Shown here: positions 58,344-64,000 of the stretch, in pieces
Position numbering within the stretch: the stretch's first letter is position 1
How the letters are laid out: each line of letters opens with the position of its first letter
From: Candidatus Nitrospira nitrosa
Lineage (GTDB): Bacteria; Nitrospirota; Nitrospiria; Nitrospirales; Nitrospiraceae
Direction of reading: 5' to 3'
NCBI RefSeq assembly: GCF_001458735.1
Contig: NZ_CZQA01000010.1
Location: 454,007 to 518,006 of the forward strand
DNA length: 64,000 nucleotides
Made by a program: the position numbers and the translations under genes
Notes under the pieces: model-generated
Database searches by the model: none
Told to the model about the DNA's origin: nothing
The model's input: only the letters and a program-made list of their open reading frames with translations

Positions 58344-58859
58344 CTAACAGTTCGCTTTGGGGCTCCATCGATTGCGAGCTTGAATGTTGACACCCAGAGC
58401 CGCAGACTGTTGTCCTGAGTCAGGAGGATAGGAAAAGGTGACAGTGAAGTCTCGCCAGAGCGTCCCGGGCTCATGAAATGTCTGTGATTCAAGTGTCAGC
58501 CAGGCATGACCTTCCAGGCCAGACAGGTCCTTTCTAACACCACAATGAAACCGTACCGGATATCCCCGACGTCGGGCCAGCCGATATAGTGCCAACGATC
58601 GGGGAAAGCAATTCCCCTTCTGATTGTATGGGAACAGCCGCAGCCACCGATCGATGTAGTATGTCAGCTTCCTAATCTCAGCCTCGTCAGGGGTTCCCAT
58701 TGCTGACCCAGAGCTCAATGTAGCAAGCACGGCTGGTAGACTTCTCAGACGCAAAAGAAGCCGAACCCATAGAATCAGTAGGCCGATCAGAAGCACATTC
58801 CAATATTTGTCCAGCTGTCCCATTATGCCCATCTTCAGTGTAGCAGAGCCTTGTTCCAC
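58344..58859 (-). CDS. Lasso-type B2 leader peptidase (transglutaminase-like)
   Basis: A 171-residue protein of the PF13471 family, the cysteine protease that removes the leader in lasso peptide synthesis. The catalytic Cys84 lies in GNCFPRSLALYRLARRRG and His118 in GLEGHAWLTLE, with GVRKDL between, all as in known B2 proteins; the third residue may be Glu124. An N-terminal membrane helix (about 21-38) is present. No asparagine-synthetase-type cyclase gene, the usual partner, is found. The start could also be Met10 or Met13. Confidence 0.87.
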   Translation of the reverse strand: MEQGSATLKMGIMGQLDKYWNVLLIGLLILWVRLLLRLRSLPAVLATLSSGSAMGTPDEAEIRKLTYYIDRWLRLFPYNQKGNCFPRSLALYRLARRRGYPVRFHCGVRKDLSGLEGHAWLTLESQTFHEPGTLWRDFTVTFSYPPDSGQQSAALGVNIQARNRWSPKANC

Positions 58860-58957
58860 CTGATGAATACCAGCTAGAATCCGCTAAGAAATCGTCATTG
58901 CGTTAGAAAATTAACGCTACCAGAAGAGGTGGCCACAGAGATCTCTGTTTCAAAGAC

Positions 58958-60187
58958 CTAGGCACTGTGTGGCACCCACCGATTAATGGCTCCTCGAATT
59001 CCAGGAGAAAGGAACCGTTTCATCGTTCGATGCACCGGTTGAATAAGACGAGCAAAACAAAACAAAGAGTTGCGCCAGCGAAACCATATGGGAGGAGTCA
59101 CGGTCACAGGACTCTGGAGGCGACAAAGCTGAAGTCCAAAGCGCCAACGCGCCCACCACGAGTCTTTTAGTGAAAAATAGAGCGCAGCCGACTGTTCCTC
59201 CCAAACACCTTCCCGACCATCTTCCAGTAAGGTGGCCGGCATGCGATGCGACAGAACCTCTATCTCCACCTCACTCTCAAGCCGCGCCAAAACTTCAGCA
59301 GGTAGAGGGGCATCTAGGAGTCGATGGGCAATCGACAGGCCCATCATGACCAGTCGCTGGCAACCCCATGCCGATGAACTGGACAGGATAGAGGTCCAGT
59401 CCAGGTTCGGATGGGAGCGAAGAAGCTCCGCTACATCACAAACCCATTTCAGCTGTTCCCATGCATGCTTCGACCCATGCACGCACAGTACGATGAGTAA
59501 ATCTTCCGGCGCCAATCCAGGAACCGTCCGGTTCTCAAAGGTTACCGAAACTCGTCGTGCCCAGAACTCTGGACGATCTAATCGGAAGGCAAAGTGTTGA
59601 TGGGCCATCACCCACTGGAGGTCGACACGACAAAGGCTACGCCTTTTGACGAACACCTGGTGTGGGCCATCATCATGGTCGTCGCTCTGCGCATCAACGA
59701 CATCTCTAGGCTCATAACCAAATGTCGTAAGAACCGCCTGCGCCTCTCCGACGGCAGATTCAGGGACAAGCAAATCAAGATCGGTAAAGTCACGAAGACC
59801 CAAATCACCGTACACCACCGCCGCAAGAGTGGCTCCTTTAATCGGAATAATGGGAACCCCCCGTAGGGCAAACTCGTCGCACAATTTGATCAGTTCCTGT
59901 GCCAACGATCGATTCAGCAAGCCCCCGACTTGTACCTTCTGTCGCAATCGGATTAGGGCCTCGGCAGGTACCAGGTCGGGCGCGACTTTAGAGAGACTTG
60001 CGTATATTAAAGGCTCCACGCCATGGTATTCCGCCATCTGGAGAAAGCTCGCCCAGTCCAATGGTTCCTGAAGTCTCTGGCGGATTCGCACCAGGAGATC
60101 TTGAGTGATCCCTGTGCGGGCACACCAGACAAGCAGTTCCGCTTCCGATCCCAACGGGATCTTCCGCGTACAGGAATAGTCGCTCAT
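58958..60187 (-). CDS. PF14907-like nucleotidyltransferase of the RiPP cluster
   Basis: A 409-residue enzyme of the NTP_transf_5 group. The active-site pattern is IKGATLAAVVYGDLG (Lys117, Gly118) with RDFTDLDLLV at 132-141 supplying the metal-binding Asp136/Asp138. In paeninodin-type lasso clusters a relative (PadeN-like) sits beside the kinase; its exact role there is little known. Here its ATG overlaps the kinase stop (ATGA), so the two are translationally coupled, which suggests that they act on the same substrate. It may transfer a nucleotide or a phosphorylated group to the precursor. Confidence 0.82.
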   Translation of the reverse strand: MSDYSCTRKIPLGSEAELLVWCARTGITQDLLVRIRQRLQEPLDWASFLQMAEYHGVEPLIYASLSKVAPDLVPAEALIRLRQKVQVGGLLNRSLAQELIKLCDEFALRGVPIIPIKGATLAAVVYGDLGLRDFTDLDLLVPESAVGEAQAVLTTFGYEPRDVVDAQSDDHDDGPHQVFVKRRSLCRVDLQWVMAHQHFAFRLDRPEFWARRVSVTFENRTVPGLAPEDLLIVLCVHGSKHAWEQLKWVCDVAELLRSHPNLDWTSILSSSSAWGCQRLVMMGLSIAHRLLDAPLPAEVLARLESEVEIEVLSHRMPATLLEDGREGVWEEQSAALYFSLKDSWWARWRFGLQLCRLQSPVTVTPPIWFRWRNSLFCFARLIQPVHRTMKRFLSPGIRGAINRWVPHSA

Positions 60188-61224
60188 CGCGTTTCCCCCT
60201 CAAGAAGAGGTGTGATGAGTTGAGGAAGCTCCAGGATGTCTCGGCCAAAGTGCAAACGATAAGAATCCACCTGCTGGACAAGTTTCGCCAAGACCTGAAA
60301 TTCTCGTCTTGCAACCTCTGAGTCATAGACCAATAGGGCTTGAGGAAGGAGCATTTCTAACGCACGACTCTTTGGAAGCAATTCGAGATGGCTGTGAGGA
60401 GCATCAATAACATGAGGGAACAGTACGAGCGCCGGACGGCAACACTCACCAATCGACGTGGAATAGACATCCTCCGCATGAAAGGCTCGCTTCGGAAATC
60501 GAGGCTGAAGCACCTGAGCAGGGGCAGTGCGCAGTTCAGGGAAAAACTCCACGGTTTGTTCGGTCACATTGATCTTAATCGGGAAAGGAAGTAGATCGAC
60601 GTGAGTTCCGACATCTCGAAGGAGGGGATGATCATCAGAGAGATAGCGATACCCTGACCGAAGCAATGAAATGAATGAGGTTGTCTTCCCACGCCCACTA
60701 TTGCCAGGAATCAATACTCCTCTGCCGTTCTTCTCCAGAGCCGTAGCGTGAATAGTGTAGAGCCCTCGACGTCGCAAGAGTTCAATCAAAGCTATGTGAA
60801 ACAAATATTCGATCAAACTTTCCGGCATCATCTGAGGATTGATCAGATAACCATCGGCTCTCCCCTGCACACTATCAACCACCAACACCCCGACATTGAA
60901 GAAGTCGGCGATCAACCGCTCGCCATCAAGAATCACCTCATAAGGCAAATCGGTCTCCGGGCAATCAACACCCGCTACACCCATATTGACAGCCAGTTGG
61001 CGCGCCGAAGAGGAGATGGTCACTGGAATATCAGCCCGATGTTCAACGGCATGGAAATATAAGGTGAGCGGAATTGACGGGCAACGCACTTCCTGCCGAA
61101 AATGCCTGAGAAATTCATTCACCGGGGCGGCGAGCCAGGGAGAAGCCGTAACATATCGTATCTGCGTTCCATGCAGCGAGAAAAGATACTCAGTTAGAGG
61201 CTGTTCAGCCGTTACCGTAGTCAT
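60184..61224 (-). CDS. HPr-kinase-like protein of the RiPP cluster
   Basis: A 346-residue kinase related to HPr kinase and to the lasso kinases (PadeK/ThcoK type). The P-loop GNSGRGKT is at 174-181, with His159 before it and LSDDHP at 195-200. Lasso kinases phosphorylate the C-terminal Ser of the precursor; here the three precursors end in Trp, Arg and Asn, so the target differs. I chose MTTVTAEQPLTEY because AGGTGGGGAG lies six bases before; the open frame extends 91 codons further, but that part overlaps precursor 1 in another frame. The family is annotated in databases as HprK-related kinase. Confidence 0.85.
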   Translation of the reverse strand: MTTVTAEQPLTEYLFSLHGTQIRYVTASPWLAAPVNEFLRHFRQEVRCPSIPLTLYFHAVEHRADIPVTISSSARQLAVNMGVAGVDCPETDLPYEVILDGERLIADFFNVGVLVVDSVQGRADGYLINPQMMPESLIEYLFHIALIELLRRRGLYTIHATALEKNGRGVLIPGNSGRGKTTSFISLLRSGYRYLSDDHPLLRDVGTHVDLLPFPIKINVTEQTVEFFPELRTAPAQVLQPRFPKRAFHAEDVYSTSIGECCRPALVLFPHVIDAPHSHLELLPKSRALEMLLPQALLVYDSEVARREFQVLAKLVQQVDSYRLHFGRDILELPQLITPLLEGETR

Positions 61225-61279
61225 ATTCTCCCCACCTCGTACCAGGTTACAGCTCTTCGTGAGGCGGCTATCAGGGTGA

Positions 61280-61306
61280 GCTGGCTGATCCGTGGAATCA
61301 GCCAGC
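61280..61306 (-). promoter_or_regulatory. Hairpin after RiPP precursor 1
   Basis: A perfect 10-bp stem GCTGGCTGAT / ATCAGCCAGC with a 7-base loop, 37 bases behind the precursor stop and 56 bases before the kinase start. No U tract follows, so it may stabilise the precursor mRNA or be a partial terminator. Its GCTGGC/GCCAGC foot recurs in the hairpins after precursors 2 and 3. Confidence 0.7.
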
Positions 61307-61342
61307 CCGTTGGACAATCTGGTGACCGTCTCCCCTATACCT

Positions 61343-61513
61343 CTACCAATGCTTATGACCGAACCGATTATAATGATGATACAGACGCCCACCGCCCATG
61401 CCATGTCCTCCACCACCAACGCTAGGACTACCAGAACCAGACCGCTGAGCGGTGATGTCCCGCAAGAGCTCGTGCTTGGTAAGCACTGGCTGCGCATACA
61501 TCTCTTTCGTCAT
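61343..61513 (-). CDS. RiPP precursor peptide 1 (Gly/His-rich core)
   Basis: A 56-residue precursor. The leader reads MTKEMYAQPVLTKHELLRDI then T21; Tyr6, Pro9, Leu11, Leu17 and Thr21 fit the lasso leader spacing YxxPxLxxxxxLxxxT. The core after about residue 22 begins QRSGSGSPSV and goes on GGGGHGMGGGRLYHH to YNRFGHKHW. It has nine or more Gly and five His but no Asp or Glu, so no lasso ring acceptor. GGGAGGTGA lies five bases before the ATG. It overlaps, in another frame, an extension of the kinase frame that I reject. It may bind metal through His. Confidence 0.82.
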   Translation of the reverse strand: MTKEMYAQPVLTKHELLRDITAQRSGSGSPSVGGGGHGMGGGRLYHHYNRFGHKHW

Positions 61514-61549
61514 GTCACTTCACCTCCCTTCCTTTTACCGAACTGGCTT

Positions 61550-61579
61550 AAAAATTAGCTGGCCGTAGGATTGGCCAGC
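61550..61579 (-). terminator. Hairpin with U tract after RiPP precursor 2
   Basis: GCTGGCC pairs with GGCCAGC (61573-61579 and 61558-61564) around an 8-base loop. On the minus strand TAATTTTTAA follows. It lies nine bases behind the precursor 2 stop and before precursor 1, so it probably attenuates transcription and keeps precursor 2 mRNA in excess. Confidence 0.7.
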
Positions 61580-61587
61580 CAATTCAC

Positions 61588-61743
61588 TTAACGGGTGACG
61601 TCCTGAAATGTTGACTTTCCTGGCACGCCATCGTAACCGCTGTTACCCCAACCATTATTGCCATGTCCTGACCGCTTGGCGGTGATATCCCGCAAGAGTT
61701 CGTGCTTGGCAACTGCTGGCTGAACATACATCTCTTTCATCAT
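61588..61743 (-). CDS. RiPP precursor peptide 2 (Gly/Asn-rich core)
   Basis: A 51-residue precursor. The leader is MMKEMYVQPAVAKHELLRDI with T21, matching precursors 1 and 3 at most positions. The core begins KRSGHGNNGWGNSGYDGV and ends in FQDVTR. Ring positions 7 and 8, counted from residue 23, are Asn rather than Asp or Glu. The ATG pair lies six bases after the stop of pqqD-like gene 1, whose last codons supply the AAAGGAGGTGA binding site. Either ATG may be used. Confidence 0.84.
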   Translation of the reverse strand: MMKEMYVQPAVAKHELLRDITAKRSGHGNNGWGNSGYDGVPGKSTFQDVTR

Positions 61744-61749
61744 GTTGTT

Positions 61750-62088
61750 TCACCTCCTTTCTTGTTGAAGTAGCCCTTCCTGGGTCAGTTCATTGACCAG
61801 GGTGACGAGATCGTCGAGGGCTCGCTCGGGAGCGACATCAAAACGATCACAGAGGATCGTATGGATGTCGCTGATAGTCTGTGTGCCGGTACAGAGCTCC
61901 CAAATTAGGCTCCCCAATCGGTTGAGGGTGTAATATCGGCCGGTACTGAGATCCAGAAGCACCGTCTCCCCATCCATGTTGCTAGTCTGCACATCGGGGC
62001 TTCCTCTGAGCACCACCTGGTGCAGCAGAACAGAGTCACAGTGGGAGACCTCGGTATTAACTAAATGAGCCTGCGATGTGCCTGACAT
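61750..62088 (-). CDS. PqqD-like RiPP recognition protein 1
   Basis: A 112-residue PqqD/B1-type RiPP recognition element that should bind the leader (YxxP part) and bring it to the B2 peptidase and the tailoring enzymes. The family core is visible: ETVLLDLSTGRYYTLNRLG, SLIWELCTGTQTISDI and the helix RALDDLVTLVNELTQEGLL. I chose the start MSGTSQAHLVN because GGAGG lies eight bases before; an ATG seven codons upstream is possible. The end QQERR* doubles as ribosome binding site of precursor 2. Confidence 0.85.
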   Translation of the reverse strand: MSGTSQAHLVNTEVSHCDSVLLHQVVLRGSPDVQTSNMDGETVLLDLSTGRYYTLNRLGSLIWELCTGTQTISDIHTILCDRFDVAPERALDDLVTLVNELTQEGLLQQERR

Positions 62089-62456
62089 AGCTGTTTCCTC
62101 CATCAACAATGACGCAGTTTGTTAGCTAGCCTCATCCACAAGCACTTTGATATGTGTAGCATCGAAAGACTTCCGCGATAGCTATGCTTTCGAGGGAGGG
62201 AGTTTGAAAGAAAGTAGGGTCGGCAGGCTTCAACTCCCCCTTCCCTCTAAACCACATCAGGATGCCCATCTTGGCCATTGACATGCCCCTCATTGCCCTC
62301 GTGATGGAGTCCAATAGCCCACTGTTCGTTGTCCATCACCATTATTCTGCTTTCCTCCACGGCCCATCTGGCTCATATGCTGTACAAGCGTGGGTTAAGA
62401 GGGATGAGCTAGCCAATACTTTCGTACTAGCCAGCCCCAGCATCTCCTTCGCTGCC
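62089..62456 (-). other. Spacer in the RiPP operon with a Gly-rich mini-ORF
   Basis: 368 bases between precursor 3 and pqqD-like gene 1. It holds the hairpin at 62408-62435 and a 28-codon frame at 62290-62376 that begins MSQMGRGGKQNNGDG and ends GYWTPSRGQ. That peptide has core-like composition but no leader or binding site, so I do not call it a gene. No other feature is seen. Confidence 0.5.
62408..62435 (-). promoter_or_regulatory. Hairpin after RiPP precursor 3
   Basis: A 12-bp stem (GCTGGCTAGTAC / GTATTGGCTAGC) with three wobble or weak pairs and a stable GAAA tetraloop, 21 bases behind the precursor 3 stop. There is no U tract. It repeats the GCTGGC foot seen after the other two precursors. 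Confidence 0.7.
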
Positions 62457-62573
62457 TTAGTTGCGGCCCCATCCCCTATAGGAAGGGCCACAATAGCCGG
62501 ACCTCTTGGTGGTGATATCCCGCAAGAGTTCGTGCTTGGTAACTGCTGGCTGCACATATGTCTCTTTCGTCAT
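62457..62573 (-). CDS. RiPP precursor peptide 3 (short aromatic/Gly core)
   Basis: A 38-residue precursor. The leader is MTKETYVQPAVTKHELLRDI with T21, nearly the same as in precursor 2. The core, KRSGYCGPSYRGWGRN, is only 16 residues long and contains the only Cys of the three cores and two Tyr and one Trp. No Asp or Glu. The ATG lies five bases after the stop of pqqD-like gene 2, whose final codons again form AAAGGAGGTGA. Confidence 0.82.
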   Translation of the reverse strand: MTKETYVQPAVTKHELLRDITTKRSGYCGPSYRGWGRN

Positions 62574-62578
62574 GTTTT

Positions 62579-62836
62579 TCACCTCCTTTCTTGTTGAAGT
62601 AGCCCCTCCTGGATCAACTGATTGACCAGGATGACAAGATCGTCGAGGGCTCGCTCGGGAACGACATCAAAACGATGACAGAGGGCTGAATGAATGTTGC
62701 CGATAGTCTGCGCGCCCGCACTGAGAGCCAAGAGCACTGTCTCCCCATCCATATTGGTAACCTGCACATCGGAATTTCCTCTGAGCACAACTTGGTGCAA
62801 CCGTGTAGTGTCATAGTGGGTACCCACAGCATGCAT
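62579..62836 (-). CDS. PqqD-like RiPP recognition protein 2, internally deleted
   Basis: An 85-residue copy of PqqD-like protein 1. Both share LHQVVLRG, NMDGETVLL, ERALDDLV and the end EGLLQQERR. This copy lacks the 18 residues RYYTLNRLGSLIWELCTG (positions 51-68 of copy 1), an in-frame loss of 54 bases that removes part of the beta-hairpin and the next helix. It may no longer fold as a recognition element, but the frame remains open and its end still provides the ribosome binding site of precursor 3. Confidence 0.75.
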   Translation of the reverse strand: MHAVGTHYDTTRLHQVVLRGNSDVQVTNMDGETVLLALSAGAQTIGNIHSALCHRFDVVPERALDDLVILVNQLIQEGLLQQERR

Positions 62837-63276
62837 GGTTAGTATTCCAAAGCTGATCTGAACACTATGCGATCGAGGATGAGGGCTAGACCAACGTAGG
62901 ATTAGACTGTTTCAAACTATGCCATCTATATCTACCAATGATGCACAGGCCAGATGGGCAGATACGCGTCACACGGCCTCTCGTGACAGGACTTGGAGTC
63001 CCGGAGACCCTCACCTATTGCCAATCGTTAGCACTAGGTATATATAAGTAATTTATTTTACTCTCATGAGAAGCCGGACATTGGAGACGGGCATGTTCGG
63101 ACGTAGATCAATGCCAACAGGATCAAGTCGGTCAACCTAGGATCAGCTCTGCACAAAGAAGCACAAGTTCTATACCCTAGGATTTGTTATGCTTCTACCC
63201 CTTCCCTTACTCACGCGACTCGTTGACACTCTGATCTTCCCCCGATTTCACAGACACCTGTATAAGGAGGAACAGG
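62837..63276. other. Upstream region of the RiPP operon
   Basis: 440 bases without a supported gene. The operon promoter should be here, reading leftward. An AT-rich patch at 63040-63065 (TATATATAAGTAATTTATTT) is the best candidate position for a promoter or an element end, but no definite boxes were assigned. Confidence 0.45.
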
Positions 63277-63600
63277 ATGAAATCGGAGGACAGGATGAGC
63301 ACCAAGACCAGACGGCAGTATACGGAAGAGTTTAAGGCAGAAGCAGTTCGGTTGGTCCGAGACTCGGTACGACCGGTTGCACACGTCGCCAGAGATCTGG
63401 GTATTGCTGACCATCTGCTCTACCGCTGCGGGCTGAGCAGCAACAGGCCGAACACCAGGGCCATACACGCCAGTCACTGCGTGCAGAACAGGAAGAACTC
63501 GCCCGGTTGAGACGAGAGCATGCAACCTTGTGTCAGCGCCGATGCTATAAGTCCTCACATCACCGAACTGAGAAGTCCTCTAAACACCGAGTCACAATGT
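63277..63600 (+). pseudogene. IS3-family transposase OrfA, frameshifted remnant
   Basis: The frame starts MSTKTRRQYTEEFKAEAVRL (Met at 63295) and has the helix-turn-helix of IS3/IS911-type OrfA up to DHLLYRC. One G seems to be lost (TGGCGG to TGCGG, about 63426-63430). After this point the next frame continues the family sequence: RAEQQQAEHQG, then ARLRREHATL. OrfB does not follow. Broken and surely inactive. Confidence 0.75.
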
Positions 63601-63634
63601 CCCTTCACCGCTCATCACGACGGAGGAGGGACAG

Positions 63635-63873
63635 ATGCTGCGAAAGGAGGACTTCATGATGATTCAGGCATTGGCGCAACGTGGGCTCTATCTCTGTGAC
63701 ATTGCGACACAGGTGGGCGTGCATCCTCGAACCGTGCGGCGCGCACTGGCCCGCGGCGGGGCGCCAGCCCCGCGATCGAGCCGACATTGACCGGCTGTTA
63801 GCGGAGAACGTCTGGAATGCGGTGGTGATCTTTCGGGAGCTCCAGACCAAGGGGTACACGGGGCGACTCTCCA
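63635..63873 (+). pseudogene. IS21-family transposase IstA, 5' remnant
   Basis: With GGAGGAGG before the ATG, the frame begins MLRKEDFMMIQALAQRGLYL and continues CDIATQVGVHPRTVRRAL, the IstA helix-turn-helix, then stops at 63788. The family sequence resumes in another frame (DIDRLLAENVWNAVVIFRE, LQTKGYTG) to about 63870 and then ends. It carries a frameshift or small deletion around 63760-63785 and lacks the DDE domain and IstB. Confidence 0.78.
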
Positions 63874-63913
63874 TGACCCCGGTTGTCAAGAGTGGACGCC
63901 ATGAATGACAGTC

Positions 63914-64000
63914 TCACGCCGCCGACTGTTGACGGGCCCACCGTTGGGCAAATGCCGCGGGCGAGCGATTCCCCAGCCGGGAATGCCGTCGCTGGCGGTT
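63914..64000 (-). pseudogene. C-terminal end of an IS3-family transposase OrfB, cut by window edge
   Basis: Read leftward from the window edge, 28 residues precede the stop: NRQRRHSRLGNRSPAAFAQ, then RWARQQSAA. NRxRRHSxLGxxSPAAF is the typical C-terminus of IS3-family OrfB. The rest lies outside the window, so whether the gene is whole cannot be told; I list it with the remnants. Confidence 0.7.

Noticed and set aside
61225..61497. N-terminal extension of the HPr-kinase-like protein (open frame from 61497)
   Set aside because: This part overlaps precursor 1 in another frame, has no family similarity, and a good binding site precedes the Met at 61224.
56516..62836. Classical lasso peptide cluster
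   Set aside because: The leader spacing and B1/B2 genes fit, but no cyclase gene is present and no core has Asp/Glu at positions 7-9.

Overview
The window looks like a chromosomal segment of a Nitrospira-type nitrifier (phylum Nitrospirota). This is an inference from gene content: an Rh-type ammonium transporter, a THI4-type thiazole synthase next to thiC, a truncated hemoglobin, and a small MECPKCQ-type zinc-ribbon protein. No rRNA or other species marker is present, so the assignment is not proven. Housekeeping genes (thiD, pilT, prmA, aas, uppP, ileS-lspA, nadA, thiC-thi4, ygfZ) alternate with accessory material.

Layout. 0.2-3.7 kb: a zinc-ribbon/adenylate cyclase/ATPase/TPR signalling protein. 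4.0-5.1 kb: tRNA-Arg(ACG), a duplicated tRNA 3' end, and an IS630-family element with a shifted reading frame. 5.3-6.6 kb: the Rh ammonium transporter. 6.8-19.1 kb: a two-gene Tc (ABC) toxin, a fused TcB-TcC (2375 aa) followed by a compact TcA (1674 aa). The C-terminal cargo of the fused protein carries a JAMM/JAB-like metalloprotease motif. 19.7-26.0 kb: FlgO-like protein, thiD, a hydrolase, pilT and small secreted proteins. 26.6-29.5 kb: zinc-ribbon microprotein, an IS110-family element, a methyltransferase relic and a mazEF module with a stop codon inside mazF. 29.7-41.2 kb: methyltransferases, MOSC, a membrane MutS-like ATPase, a 381-bp tandem duplication that creates a chimeric ORF, aas, an amidohydrolase, and a sigma factor followed by a DUF4384 membrane protein. 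41.3-56.5 kb: mostly housekeeping, with a TPP riboswitch and terminator before thiC-thi4.

The most unusual locus is at 56.5-62.8 kb on the minus strand. It is a RiPP (ribosomal peptide) cluster with an ABC exporter, a lasso-type B2 leader peptidase, a PF14907-like nucleotidyltransferase, an HPr-kinase-like protein, and two PqqD-like recognition proteins, one with an internal deletion. It also holds three very short precursor genes that I found by translating the gaps by eye. The three precursors share an almost invariant leader with lasso-leader spacing (YxxPx(L/V)xxxxxLxxxT). Their cores are Gly-rich and unrelated, have no Asp/Glu at ring positions 7-9, and no asparagine-synthetase-type lasso cyclase gene is present. 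The gene content is that of the kinase/nucleotidyltransferase lasso clusters (paeninodin type) with the cyclase missing, so it may make a different, cyclase-free class of peptide. Each precursor is followed by a hairpin, and two of the three start codons lie directly behind a pqqD gene whose last codons encode the Shine-Dalgarno sequence. Broken IS3 and IS21 remnants fill the right edge of the window, which suggests the cluster sits in a mobile region.

How the genes fit together. thiD, thiC, thi4 and the riboswitch support thiamine synthesis. ileS-lspA and uppP serve translation, lipoprotein maturation and the cell envelope. The Tc proteins would form a pore-injectisome that delivers the cargo. 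The RiPP genes would cleave, modify and export the small peptides.
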